Shown: piece by piece, positions 1 through 10,800 of the stretch | Layout: every line of letters starts with the position of its first letter | Position numbering within the stretch: the first letter of the stretch is position 1 | DNA from: Sarcophilus harrisii | Lineage: Eukaryota; Chordata; Mammalia; Dasyuromorphia; Dasyuridae | DNA: 64,000 nt | Reading direction: 5' to 3' | Assembly (NCBI RefSeq): GCF_902635505.1 | Contig: NC_045429.1 | Span: forward strand, 427,827,669 to 427,891,668 | Notes under the pieces: model-generated | The model's database searches: none | The model's input: the letters and a program-made list of their open reading frames with translations, nothing else | What the model was told of the DNA's origin: nothing | Made by a program: the position numbers and the translations under genes

Positions 1-535
1 ATTCTGCTCATTTCACTTGGCATCAGTTCGTATAAGTCTCTCCAGGCCTCTCTGAAATCATTCTGCTGGTCATTTCTTACAGAACAATAATATTCCATAA
101 CATTCATATACCACAATTTACTCAGCCATTCTCCAACTGATGAGCATCCACTCAGTTTCCAGTTTCTAGCCACTACAAAAAGGGTTGCCACAAACATTTT
201 TGTACATACAGGTCCCTTTCCCTTTTTAAAGGTCTCTTTGGGATATAAGCCCATAGCAACACTGCTGGATCAAAGGATATGCACCATTTGATAACTTTTT
301 GAGCATAGTTGCAAATTTCTCTCCAGAATGGTTGAACCCATTCACAATTCCACCAACAATGTATCAGGGTTCCAGTTTTCCCATATCCCCTCCAACATTC
401 ATCATTATCTTTTCCTGTCATCTTAGCCAATCTGAGAGGTGTGTAGTGGTATCTCAGAATTGCTTAATTTGTATTTTTTCTGATCAATAATGTCAAATCA
501 CTTCTTTAGAGAAGAATATTACTTTTTCCTAGAAA
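1..535 (-). mobile_element. L1 LINE, ORF2 C-terminal end, cut by window edge
   Basis: The minus strand encodes the L1 ORF2 C-terminal Cys-His block (CWRGYGKTGTLIHCWWNC near 430-340), then CISFDPAVLL. The 3' end lies beyond base 1. The element is degenerate, with the reading frame broken after about 85 residues. Confidence 0.85.
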
Positions 536-1364
536 ATTTTTAGTTAACGTTTAGGACCAGAAAGTCAATATTCAAGGGATATCTAATTCTTTCCATCACA
601 CACTGCAAGGCACTGAGTCTCTGAATCTGTGGTTGCTCATCCTGCTTTATCTACCATCTTGTAGTGTTATTGTAGAGCACAGATGAAATAATGAAGAAAA
701 ACTTAAAAAATTGAAAAGTCCTATAGGAATTGGTTCAAAGACAACCCTTTCTTAAAAGTCTAGCCATGAAAGGAAGCAACAGAACATATATAAGCCAGAG
801 AAGAAAAATGATCTTTGTCCTAACCTTGAGCTTAACTTAATTTAACTAGAGACAACAAAAGATCATAGAATCATAGATCATAACTAGAACATAGAAACAT
901 AGATCATGAACTTTAGTTCAATCTCTTCTATTATAAATAAATTAAGGCTTAAAAAGTTTACATGATTTGCCCTCAAACACAAACTTAGTAAGTGACTAAG
1001 GCAGGATTTGAGTTGTAATTTTCTTCATCTCTCTGGTAGGGAAGTAGCTCTATAGGGGACATATCTAAATAGTCAGCCTGGGAGATATAGAGGACTGTTG
1101 TTCCTTTACTCTTGACCTGTGCTGTGATTTTTGATATGTGAGCCATCATATCTCTTTATGGACCTTAGTTTTCTCTTCTGTAGAATGGGAAACTAAGATA
1201 ACATGTTTTTATTTAACAACTCAGAAATAGGGTCGGACAACCTCCGCCATGCAAATTGAAAAACAAATCTATATTGGACCAGGTCAAAAAGCTTAACCCA
1301 TAGATAAGTAGGTGTTGGCACTCATTTCCTTACTCTTAGGAGAAGTGCAGAAGACACAATAGAA
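536..1364. other. Interval with only a weak MIR-like fragment
   Basis: About 845-1020 looks like a decayed MIR-type SINE (gatcatagaatcatag start; later tgatttgccctcaaac and gcaggatttgag). I see nothing else in this interval. Confidence 0.35.
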
Positions 1365-1960
1365 AGTGAGGGGATGCCCATCAATTGGGGAATGACTGAA
1401 CAAGCTGTGGTATAGGAATATAATGGAATATTATTGTGCAATAAAAAATGATGACTAGGCAGATTGTAGGAAAATTTGGAATTGTATGAACTGTATGAAC
1501 TGATGCAAAGCAAAATGAGCAGAACCAGAAAAATATTGTACACAGTATTGACAACATTGTGTAATGATCAACTATGAGTGACTCAGCTCTTCTCAGCAAT
1601 ACAATGATCCAGGACAAGTACAAAGGACCCATGAAGGAAAATGGTCTCCATAACTATATAAAGAACGGATGCATTCTGAATGCAGATTGAAGTATATTTT
1701 TTTCACTTGCTTTATTCTTTCCCATGGTCTTTTTTCTTTTGATCTGTTTCTTCTTTCACAACTGGGACTAATATGAAAATATATTTCACATGATAGCAGA
1801 TGTATAAACTATTATCAAACTGCCTAACATTTTTGGAAGAGGGAAGAGGAGACAGAAACATTTGAAACTCAAATTCTATAGAAATGAATGCTAAATTTTT
1901 TCTTGACATGTAACTGAGGGAAAATGCTATTAAAATAGTACTTAAAAAAAGAAAATACAG
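1365..1960 (+). mobile_element. L1 3' end (end of ORF2 plus 3' UTR)
   Basis: It starts gatgcccatcaattgggg, the usual ORF2 terminal region of these L1s, passes through gcaaaatgagcagaacc and ends in an A-rich tail near 1945. It is 5' truncated and older than the copies near 42 and 52 kb. Confidence 0.7.
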
Positions 1961-3055
1961 CATCCCTCTGAGACATGCCTATGACCATTTTATTGCCTCA
2001 GCTCAAACATTTCCTCAAACATGTTTCATCACATTGTAAATCACTCGGCACTTCTAAGACTGTTGGGCTATGAGAATACCAAGTTCAGGCATGCCCTTGA
2101 TATGCTGTATCCAGTTCATTCAACAGGAAAGAGAGAATGAGAATGGGAGCTGGAGGTCTAAAGACTATGGGAAGAACAGGGCAAGAGTTGAATACTATTC
2201 CCCCCACTTCACCACCATCTCTTGGCAGTTTGCCTAGTCAATCTTCACAGAGAAAGCAGCTTAAGATTCCCCTTCTTTTTCTTCTCCTCTGTTGTATGTA
2301 AGCACTACAAGTGAAGACTTGGGTCAATCCTAGGGAAAGTCTCATTTTAACTAGTTTGGGTTATATGTAATTAGGTCACTATAAAACCCTTAAGTTGCAA
2401 TTGCTAGAGAGGGCTTTGTCTGACTAGCTCCTGCTTCCTCCTTCTTCCCCAAGAAGTGATAGGCAATTGCTCCTTAGATGCATTTAATCTGGTGACCTCC
2501 AGGGGACAGCAATGAAGTATAGCAGAATTCCTAATGAAGAAAGCTTGATGAGGCAGTCTCTGCTGTTCATTTATCCACTGACACAAGTCAAGGCATCAGG
2601 TGATGATTTTAGGTACCAGCCCTAAAAGCCCTAGGGGTGGTGATTATGTCTGTGTATTACTTTCTCCCTGTTCTTCCCAAACTACTCTCTTCTCGGCCTT
2701 TTCATGAAACAAAATAGAATCTGCAAGTCCCAAAGAAACTTCTGAATGACAAAACCTAGCAAGGACAGGGAGGCGGGCATATTCAGAAAAAGCCAGAAAG
2801 CACCCAGATCCCCTTCTTCCTTAGTCCTTCATGAGAGATGCTATGGAGGTAAAACACGATTTGGCAATTGATTGGAGTTGCTGAAAATGACAATAATGAG
2901 CTTGAGTGATTAGAATGACTCTGATCCCTGACTTCTCTCCTCCCACCCTCACCATGTTTTATTTCCCCTCAGAATAACATGATCAGCACAGAGTAGGTGA
3001 AGAACTAGGAATCCGGATTCAGGGTTTGAATGTGTTTGAATCCAGGTCTGCTCAC
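1961..3055. other. Repeat-poor interval, no gene recognised
   Basis: Single-copy-looking DNA without a supported frame. A TATA-like cactataaaac lies at about 2379-2389 on the plus strand, but no exon or splice pattern supports it. Confidence 0.4.
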
Positions 3056-3061
3056 ATGGTT

Positions 3062-3255
3062 ATGTCATAGGGGTCCTCAAACTTTTTAAATAGGGGGCCA
3101 GTTCACTGTCCCTCAGACTGTTGGAGGGCCGGACTAGAGTAAAAACAAAAACTTTGTTTTGTGGGCCTTTAAATAAAGAAACTTCATAGCCCTGGGTGAG
3201 GGGGATAAAGGTCTTTAGCTGCCGCATCTGGCCCACGGGCCATAGTTTGGAAGGG
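3062..3255. mobile_element. hAT-like non-autonomous DNA transposon
   Basis: One end reads ggggtcctcaaactttt; the other is ctggcccacgggccatagtt, giving imperfect inverted termini (CCAAACTATGGCCC read inward). The body has ggccagttcactg and gagggccggac, typical of mammalian hAT MITEs. The right end merges into short repeats of ggaaggga. Confidence 0.6.
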
Positions 3256-3339
3256 ATTTGGAAGGGATCCCTGGAAGGGATTTTAGAATTCATCTAGTAT
3301 GATCTGTGCCTTACAAAGAATATGCTCTATAGCATAGCA

Positions 3340-3425
3340 CCTAATAATAACAAGCATTTATGTAGAGCTTTAAGGTTTCTAAAGCACTTTATTAATATTA
3401 TCTCATTTTATCTTCATAACACAAC
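3340..3425 (+). mobile_element. MIR-type fragment
   Basis: It contains aacaagcatttatgtagag and ttaatattatctcatttta, a pattern shared with the MIR-type SINEs near 15.7, 36.7 and 44.7 kb. The 3426-3740 flank holds nothing recognisable. Confidence 0.35.
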
Positions 3426-3744
3426 ACTTATCAATTTTATTTCAGATTTGTAAGGAGTTGGTTGACTTGTTAACATGTCCTTTTGTGTGTCTGTCCACCT
3501 TTGTATTTTGTGCCAGAGAGTGTAAGGACCCAGAGGACAGGAACAGGTGTTGGGACACTTGTTATAGCATTCACTGCATGCCCACACAGGGTTCAACAAA
3601 GCTTTTGTTAATGATACAATGGTCACCCATTTTCAGCACACTACTCTAGTGAGAAGTGATCGCTTCCTTTGATTATTTTATAGTGTCTCTAATACTTGCC
3701 ATATTTTCTCTTTAATTATTATTTTATTTTTTGTTTATTTTTGT

Positions 3745-3882
3745 GAGGAAATTGGGATTAAGTGACTTGCCTAGTCATACAGCTAGGAAGTGTTAAGTGT
3801 CTGAGGGAAAATTTGAACTCAGATCCTCCTGACTTTAAGGCTGGTGCTCTATCCATCATACCACCTATTGCTGCTAGTTATT
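3745..3882 (-). mobile_element. Marsupial tRNA-derived SINE
   Basis: It is the reverse complement of the SINE consensus: ggattaagtgacttgcc, cagctaggaagtgttaagt, tttgaactcagatcc, ggtgctctatccatc. The tRNA-like head is at the right end. Confidence 0.85.
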
Positions 3883-3904
3883 ATTTTAATCTATATTTTT
3901 TTTA

Positions 3905-4100
3905 GGCATGTGGGTCAGTGGGAACCAACTTGTGTTCACATCTTGATGACTTGTATAACTTTGAACAAGGTCTTACCATTTCTGGACTGGACTTTAACTT
4001 TTATATGCCTCAGGTTCCTCAAATGTAAAATGAAGGAGAATTTGACTAGAAGACCTCAAAAGTCCCTTTTACTTAAAATCTGTGATTTTTGTGACAGAAA
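3905..4100 (+). mobile_element. MIR-type SINE
   Basis: It has the order gtataactttgaacaagg, cctcaggttcctcaaatg, gacctcaaaagtccctttt, as in MIR-like SINEs. An open frame of 127 codons across this and the preceding SINE is a by-product. Confidence 0.55.
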
Positions 4101-4204
4101 GAATTTTAATGTTTCAGACCTTGATGTTATGAGCACACTATTATTTGAAGTTAGCAACATCAGTGTTCATAAGGAATCCCTCTTGCTTTGGATTTTGCAC
4201 AAGA

Positions 4205-5300
4205 TGTCCTCTATGATGATGGCATAAATCATATATCCACTTTGAGCTTATGCTGATATATATCTGAGATATTAGTGAATAGTTAGTGTCTGCCAGATAT
4301 TTTTTTTCCCAGTTTTCCCAACACTTTTTGTCAAATAGTGAGTTCTTACCCCAGCAGTTAGGCTCATTGGGTTTATCAAATACTATCCATTCATATATTA
4401 AAGATAATTATGCACCTAATCTATTCCATTGATTCACTACTCTATTTCTTATCCAGTACAAAAAAATTATTTTGATGATTACCACTTTGTACTGTAATTT
4501 GAGATCTGATACTATTAGTATTCCTTTCTTTATAATTTTTTTCATTGATTTCAATTATATTCTTTACCTTTTGTTCCTTCAGGTGAATTTTGTCATTAGT
4601 TTTTCTAGCTCCCCAAAGAAATTATTTTGTAGTTTGATTGGAATGGCACTGAATGAGTAAATTAATTTAGGCAGCATTGTCATTTTTATTATATTGGTTC
4701 ATCCTACCATAAGCAATGAACATTCCTCCATTTGTTTAGTGTGAAGAATGTTCTGTAAATTGTGTTCAAATATATCTTGTGTGTTTCTTGGCAGGTAGAC
4801 TGTCAAGTGCTTTCTGCAATTATTTCTAATAGAATTGTTCTTTCTTGAACACTGGGAAATGAGTGTGGACTGCTTGCATTTTTTTTCTTCCCAGGTTATT
4901 TTTACCTTTCTAAATCTGATTTTTTTTTTTTTTTTTTTTGTGCAACAAGAGGACTGTATAAATATGTACACACATATTGTATTTAAGATATACTTTAAGA
5001 TGTTTAACATGTATGAGACTGCCTGCCATCTGGGGGAGGAAGTGGAGGGAAGGAAGGGAAAAGTTGGAACCGAACTGTTTGCAAGGGTCATTGTTGAAAA
5101 ATTATCCATGCATATGTTCTGTCAATAAAAAAAAATTTTTTTAAAGAATTGTTCTTTCTTCCTGTTGGGTTTTGTTGGTAATATACAGAAATGTTGGTAA
5201 TTTTGTGGGATTCTTTTATCCTGTAACTTTATAAAAGTTGTTAATTAATTGAATTGTTTCTTGATTAATTCCCTAGAGTTGCTAATACTTTTAAATGATA
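4205..5300 (-). mobile_element. L1 ORF2 fragment, interrupted by a younger L1
   Basis: 4205-4846 and 5161-5300 match, in order, the antisense L1 at 49.3-50.1 kb (ccattctatttcttagcca-like, then ggtgaattttgtcatta, then gggttttgttggtaata). The younger insertion at 4847-5144 splits it. Confidence 0.8.
4847..5144 (+). mobile_element. Young 5'-truncated L1 3' end with target duplication
   Basis: L1 3' UTR with poly-T stretch, ctgccatctgggggagga, ttatccatgcatatg and an A/T-rich tail. It is flanked by perfect 16-bp direct repeats agaattgttctttctt at 4831-4846 and 5145-5160, showing target-primed insertion into the older minus-strand L1. Confidence 0.9.
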
Positions 5301-5835
5301 TCTATGGTCATTCAAAAGACATTGGCCTATCAGTCCACAAAGAAAAACCCAAGTGGATGAAAAATGCATATCTCCTAGATTACAGTATGCAGTTAGATAA
5401 CTGATTGAGTTTGTCTATCATTACATGTCTTGAATGGATACTTCCTGGACTATTTCTAATCAATTATTTAAAGAATACCATTGGATATTATGGGTCCTGT
5501 TTGGCTTTACAAATGAGCAGAATCTTCTTTAGCCCCAGTATTATGTGGAAGGAGTAAATGACATAGACAGTAAGAAGAGGAAGAGGCTGGTAATCTTAAA
5601 ACAATTTTTAATAATGCATTGGAAGATACATTCTAGTAACACAGGGTGGCAAAGTTGAAAATGAGAACTTCACTTTGAGGACAGAATGAAGGGAATTGTC
5701 TACCATGTTTAACCCAAGTACCCCTGATTCATATGACAAAAGATAGCTAGAAAGACAAGGATGGGCTTACCCAAAGCAACGTGGAGAAAAGGCCTAATCA
5801 AGACCCAACTGGAATGCAGGTGGATTACAGACTGA
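5301..5835. other. CRNN 3' flank, no element recognised
   Basis: Unique-looking sequence between the L1 nest and the CRNN poly(A) signal. If CRNN uses a later cleavage site, part of this would be 3' UTR. Confidence 0.4.
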
Positions 5836-5841
5836 TTTATT
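5836..5841 (-). terminator. CRNN: Candidate CRNN poly(A) signal
   Basis: AATAAA on the minus strand about 92 nt after the CRNN stop codon. It is the nearest canonical hexamer; the true cleavage site is not shown, and human CRNN has a somewhat longer 3' UTR. Confidence 0.5.
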
Positions 5842-5932
5842 GTCTGATCTGACCAAGAAAGGTAGAATTGTTCAATGCCTCCCAAGCTGTGCTGTTCTTG
5901 TTCCTGGGCATTGGGAATCAAGGAGTTGATGT

Positions 5933-8900
5933 TCATGGCTTGTTATCTTTGAAGTAGGAGTAGAGGCTCTGGGCATTGAGACCTAGCTTTCCTCCCTGAG
6001 CCTGGCTTGCTCCTCCAAGCTGAGTGGTTTTCTGCCCATGAATTTCTGATTCGCTTGCATGTAGATTTCTCTGATCCTGCTGTTCAACCACTGTCTCCCT
6101 CGTCTGCTGTCTGTTCCAGTCCTGTCCTCCAATAGTGGATTCTTGGGTCTGACAGTCATCACTCTCTAGTAACCCTCCTGTCATGCTGCAACTTGTCTGA
6201 CTTCCACTGTAGTCCTGTCTCCCAGACAAAGAGCTCCCCATCTGGCTGTGACCTTGACCTCTTGTTTGTTGGCTCCTTTCTTGGCTCCATCCCTGACTAC
6301 TTCCTGCCTGAGTCTGGTCCCATTCCCCTGCTTGAGTTTGAGTCTGTCCCCCTACTACCGTTCCTCTTGTTATCTGGTTCTGTCCTTGGGTCTCTGTTCC
6401 TCTAGAGTAGCCATAGCCAGTTTCCAACTGTTCCTTGACAGTATACCCTGTCTCATGGTTTCTATTCTGAGTGATCCCTGTCTGAGACTGACCTCCAATC
6501 ATAGACTCATTTGACTGATGGGTCCTGCCTGGTTCTCTTACCTGAGAGGTGCCAGTGTGAACCTGAGACTGACCTCCAGTCATCCACTCATTTTTATGAT
6601 GGCTCTGATCCTGTTTCCCAGAGTGAGAAATATGAATACGAATCTGAGATTGATCTCCAGTCAGGGTATCACTTGTCTGATGGGTCCTGCCTTGTTCTCT
6701 GGTCTGAGTGGTACCAGTGTGAGTCTGAGATTGACCCCCAGTCAGGGTATCACTTGTCTGATGGGTCCTGCCTTGTTCTCTGGTCTGAGTGGTGCCAGTG
6801 TGAGTCTGAGATTGACCCCCAGTCAGGGTATCACTTGTCTGATGGGTCCTGCCTTGTTCTCTGATCTGAGTGGTACCAGTGTGAATCTGAGACTGACCTC
6901 CAAGTTACAGTCTCATTTGTCTGATGGGTCCTGCCTTGTTCTCTGGTCTGAGTGGTACCAGTGTGAGTCTGAGATTGACCCCCAGTCAGGGTATCACTTG
7001 TCTGATGGGTCCTGTCTTGTTCTCTGGTCTGAGTGGTGCCAGTGTGAGTCTGAGATTGACCCCCAGTCAGGGTATCACTTGTCTGATGGGTCCTGCCTTG
7101 TTCTCTGGTCTGAGTGGTGCCAGTGTGAGTCTGAGATTGACCCCCAGTCAGGGTATCACTTGTCTGATGGGTCCTGCCTTGTTCTCTGGTCTGAGTGGTG
7201 CCAGTGTGAGTCTGAGATTGACCCCCAGTCAGGGTATCACTTGTCTGATGGGTCCTGCCTTGTCCTCTGGTCTGAGTGGTACCAGTGTGAGTCTGAGATT
7301 GACCCCCAGTCAGGGTATCACTTGTCTGATGGGTCCTGCCTTGTTCTCTGGTCTGAGTGGTGCCAGTGTGAGTCTGAGATTGATCTCCAGTCAGGGTATC
7401 ACTTGTCTGATGGGTCCTGCCTTGTTCTCTGGTCTGAGTGGTACCAGTGTGAGTCTGAGATTGACCCCCAGTCAGGGTATCACTTGTCTGATGGGTCCTG
7501 CCTTGTTCTCTTCTGAGTGGTGCCAGTGTGAGTCTGAGATTGACCCCCAGTCAGGGTATCACTTGTCTGATGGGTCCTGCCTTGTTCTCTGATCTGAGTG
7601 GTACCAGTGTGAATCTGAGACTGACCTCCAGTTACAGTCTCATTTGTCTGATGGGTCCTGCCTTGTTCCCTGGTCTGCCTGGTACCCGCTTCAGTCTGCC
7701 TCTGCCCTTCAGTTTTGTCTCTAATCTGCTGGATTCCTCTCTCCTGTTCCTGGGTTTCAGGCTGCCTCTCCTGACCACATACTTCAGCAGAAGTAAAGTC
7801 TTGTCCCCGAGTCTGAGTCCTTGTGGTCAGGTTGTTTCTATTTTGTCCTGGAAATGTCCGCTCTTCTTCTCTATTCCTATTATGGTCTTGTTCTCTCTCA
7901 ACTCTTCCTGTGCTGGTGTGATCATCTCTCATCTGCTGAGTGCTCCCAGGGTGCTGACTTTCTGGCTCTTGAGTTCCACAAGCTCCTTCAGGACTTTCAT
8001 TTAGTGTCTTGTAGCAAGCCTGTGTCACTTTAAATACCAACAGAAGAAATTCTTTAAAATCCACAGTCCCCTTGGAATCTTCATCCAGTAGGCGGAAAAC
8101 TTGGTCTACTGTGGCAGGATCGTGGGGTTTCTGGAAAGAAGATTGATCTTTATTAAGCCTCCTTGTCCCTTCTAGTGAGTATATGACTTAGAGTCCACTC
8201 TGCCTTTTGCATTTTTCATAGGGTATAGATTTAGAGCTAGAATAGAACCTCTAGACCAAAGGTTCCTTATCTAGAATTGGTGAAGTGTTTTTTTTTTTTT
8301 AATATGTTGATAATTGTATTTCAATATAATTGATTTCCTTTTACTCTTCTATATTTTATTTTGTGCATTTAAAAACATGATTCTGAGAATAGGTCCATAG
8401 ATTTCACCAGATTGTGCTAAAGGGGTTCCTGACACACAAAAAGGCGGAGAATTGCTCTAGTAGACCAAAACCTTCATTTTACAAACGAGGAAATAAGTCT
8501 TAAGAGTGATTCCTATGTTATCATACAGGTAGAAAGAACTAAGCTGGAATTTGAACTAAGATTCTCTGACTTTGGTCAGCTTGGAGGTACAATGGATAGA
8601 ACACTGGGCTTGAAGTCAGGAAGACTCATCTTCATGAATTCAAATCTGGGCTCAGACATCTCAGCTATGAAACACTGGTCAACTTGCTTAGCCCTATTTG
8701 CCAAAGTTTCTCAAATGAGCTGAAGAAGGAAAACCACTCCAGTATCCTTGTCTCCCCCCCTCCCCACCCAAAAAAAAAAACAAATTAACAATCCTAAATT
8801 GGGTCATGAAGAATTGGACTTGATTGAAAATGACTCAACAACTTCTAACTTTAAATCTAGCCAAAGTGCTATCTTTCCTTGGTCCTTGAACCTTAATTAG

Positions 8901-10100
8901 CTAGAAGTACATTGGTACAATTGACTATGATTCTTTGGGTCTTTTTTATATATCTAATTTTCCTGGGTTAATTAAATGACCTTCTGTAGATCAGTCCCAT
9001 GAATAGAAATACCTAATTAAAAGCAGAGTGGAGGCACAGCTACCAGGGAGAAGTGCTTGGTCCTCCATGGGCCATGCATGTTTTTCCCAGTACAAGGTAG
9101 ATGTCAAATGAACAGGCAGATTGTAGAATGCTGCCTTTGAAACAATATCATTGCTGTGTTTAAACTCCAAATAATCTCAATACAAGGTATTTCTTTTAGG
9201 GAGTTAATTCTAGGCCAAAAGCAAAAGGAAAATTGAGTGGAAAAATTATGCTAGAACTTTTGACATGGCTTTGACAGTAAGGGATTTCCTCCAGGATCCT
9301 CCCCTTGCTTAGCATGGTACACTTCTAGCAGGAAATGACTTACCTGATAACCTTTACATTCTGGTTTTCCATTAACCAGGTATCAGAAAAATTACCTGTG
9401 ATTTCATTGGTTGAGGACTTCCTCCACCATCAACCCTCTACTTCTTCTTAGCCAGTCTCTGGGATCAATCTCACCTAAAGCTTTTCTGACCTTAGCTAAG
9501 GACAACTTAGACTACGGAACAGAATTGCCATTGCTGTACTATTTTGAAGTTTTTCTAATTTAGGGGTGAGGAATAGGGATCAGAAGAGACATGTCTTACA
9601 AAACTTTGTGTCTCCACTAGAATAGACATTGAGGACCCAAAGTTAATTCCATGTCACCATCCAGTCAATAAATTAACAGTTATTAATTGTTTATTTGAGC
9701 CAGATTCTGTGCTAAGTATCAGAATCTAATAATAAAATAGTATTTTAAAAGTATTTTCCATTTAGAGCTCACTATGAAAAGCATTTCATGTGCAGCCCAT
9801 CTTACCTCCCCTGCCTGGCATGCTTTTTTTCTCTTCTGCTTATAAGACTATAGTTAGGGCTAAGAGGCTGGAACTTAGCTGACCCTCCATAAATCTTTGA
9901 AGCAAAAGATCTCCAAATATAAATAAGTTTCCCTCCTTTCCCACTGGATCCTTTTTTCTTACCACAATGACATCAGCAAGCTCCTGCTCCAAGAGCTTTT
10001 TGAGCTCCCCACGGGTAAGTGTGGTACAATCACCCTCAGTTTTGGCATAACGGGTGAAGGCCTGGATGATCCCATCGATGTTTCCAAGCAACTGAGGCAT
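5933..10100 (-). CDS. CRNN: Cornulin, S100-fused-type epidermal protein (exons 10100-9963 and 8130-5933)
   Basis: Seen: exon 2 encodes 46 residues starting [15 protein letters not shown], with the first S100-type half; its donor GTAAG begins at 9962. Exon 3 follows an acceptor TTTCCAG and starts [11 protein letters not shown] at 8130; residues 62-73 form a canonical EF-hand loop (D62, D64, G67, E73). A Gln/Thr-rich linker, the 27-residue repeat array and a C-terminus ending [10 protein letters not shown] follow, stopping at TGA 5935-5933. Known: these match human cornulin at both ends; cornulin is a calcium-binding protein of upper squamous epithelium and the cornified envelope. The start has A at -3 and G at -1 and sits 13 nt into exon 2, as in the family. 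Odd: exon 3 is 2198 bp, not a multiple of three, because of a 2-bp loss near 7511 and a 1-bp gain near 6902. Read literally, translation stops at 7480 (about 262 residues). Without the two indels it would be about 778 residues, against 495 in human. Identity is near certain; intactness is not. Confidence 0.93.
6500..7690 (-). repeat. CRNN: 81-bp tandem array in CRNN exon 3 (27-residue units, about 14-15 copies)
   Basis: The marker TCTGATGGG recurs at about 81-bp spacing (tctga starts near 6676, 6757, 6838, 6920, 7001, 7082, 7163, 7244, 7325, 7406, 7487, 7566, 7647). Each unit encodes 27 residues running [25 protein letters not shown]. The central copies differ at only a few positions (for example ggtAcc or ggtGcc), while the outer copies near 6600 and 7690 are diverged, as in an array growing from the middle. 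Because 81 is a multiple of 3, an unrelated long open frame also appears on the plus strand. Confidence 0.95.
8258..8452. mobile_element. hAT-like element in CRNN intron 2
   Basis: The left end caaaggttccttatc and right end ggcggagaattg are decayed forms of inverted termini of the type cagtggttcttaacc. Flanks ctctagac and ctctagta resemble a decayed 8-bp hAT target duplication. The inner part (ataggtccatagatttcacc) matches copies at 24.2, 28.6 and 43.5 kb. Confidence 0.5.
8577..8845 (+). mobile_element. tRNA-derived SINE with RTE/BovB-like tail (CRNN intron 2)
   Basis: tRNA-like head (caatggatagaacactggg, gaagtcaggaagactc), middle ggaaaaccactccagtatcc, then a tail with gaagaattggacttgattg and ctcaacaac resembling the gactgaacaac end of RTE/BovB-mobilised SINEs. 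Confidence 0.8.
8846..9962. other. Rest of CRNN intron 2
   Basis: No repeat recognised apart from the elements listed separately. The intron runs from the donor at 9962 to the acceptor ending at 8131 on the minus strand. Confidence 0.6.
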
Positions 10101-10113
10101 CTTCAAGTTCAGG
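9963..10113 (-). other. CRNN: CRNN exon 2 with splice sites
   Basis: The acceptor reads TTTCCTTAG before 10113 and the donor GTAAGAAAA starts at 9962. The exon carries 13 nt of 5' UTR and 46 codons, so intron 2 is phase 0, the phase expected between the two EF-hand halves in this family. Confidence 0.9.
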
Positions 10114-10204
10114 CTAAGGAAAGACAACATCCCATAACCCCCAGTTAAAAGATGGCTAGCAATCTCAGGCATAATTTTTGTTTCTGAATCGTCTTCACTG
10201 TATC

Positions 10205-10345
10205 AGTCAACCAACAAGCATTTATTAAGAGCATGCTAAAAATGGTGGCTCTCATGGCTCCTGATTTACTATATTAAGTATTGAAGATACAGATGCAAAG
10301 AATAAAACAATCCCTACTTTAATGGAGCTTATAGACTAACTGTAA
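10205..10345 (+). mobile_element. MIR/L2-type ancient fragment (CRNN intron 1)
   Basis: caagcatttattaagagca, then caatccctactttaatgg and agcttatagactaac match the widespread ancient mammalian pattern (...ccctgccctcaaggagctta). Confidence 0.45.
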
Positions 10346-10446
10346 GAGACAGGTAGTTATTCTACCTTGTAAATGTGTGAAATCACAATAGATAGAAATT
10401 GGGAAGAAACAACTTCTAGAATAGTGTAAGAAGAAACTTCTTAAAG

Positions 10447-10684
10447 ATTACAGACATTTGGCTCAGTGGATAGAGCATTGGGCCAGAGTCAGAAAGGTTT
10501 ATCTTCTTGAGTTCATCTCCGGACTCAGACATTTACTAACTGAATAACTGAGCAGTCACTTGACTCCTGTTTGCCTTAATCCACTGGAGACAGCAAAAGC
10601 AAAACACTCTAGTATCATTGCCAAGAAAATCCCTTGGATAGCATGATCCATACTAGAAGAGTTGGATACAACTGAACAACAAGA
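10447..10684 (+). mobile_element. tRNA-derived SINE with RTE-like tail (CRNN intron 1)
   Basis: Head tggctcagtggatagagca, centre aaacactctagtatcattg, tail gagttggatacaactgaac. Full-length form with moderate decay. Confidence 0.85.
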
Positions 10685-10800
10685 AATAGAATGGGCTGCT
10701 TTGGGAGCCATTCTTCAAGTAAACGGTGTTATTTTTGTTAATGATCATGACTAGATGAACTAATGCTGAGGTCCCTTCCAACTCTGATTCAAAATGAGTA
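10685..10800 (+). mobile_element. CR1/L3-like LINE 3' fragment
   Basis: atagaatgggctgctttggg and later ctgaggtcccttccaactct are hallmarks of the CR1/L3-type 3' end also seen at 26.6-27.2 kb. Confidence 0.55.

Noticed and set aside
2379-2389. TATA-like motif on the plus strand
   Set aside because: No exon, start codon or splice donor pattern follows at the right distance.
2692-2710. U2 snRNA-like cttctcggccttttc
   Set aside because: Only about 14 bases match and the following U2 sequence is absent.
3844-4227. 127-codon plus-strand frame
   Set aside because: It runs through an antisense SINE and a MIR-type SINE.
6518-7592. Long plus-strand open frames (up to 332 codons) opposite CRNN exon 3
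   Set aside because: They arise because the 81-bp unit is a multiple of three and lacks stops in several frames; the minus-strand frame matches cornulin at both ends of the gene.
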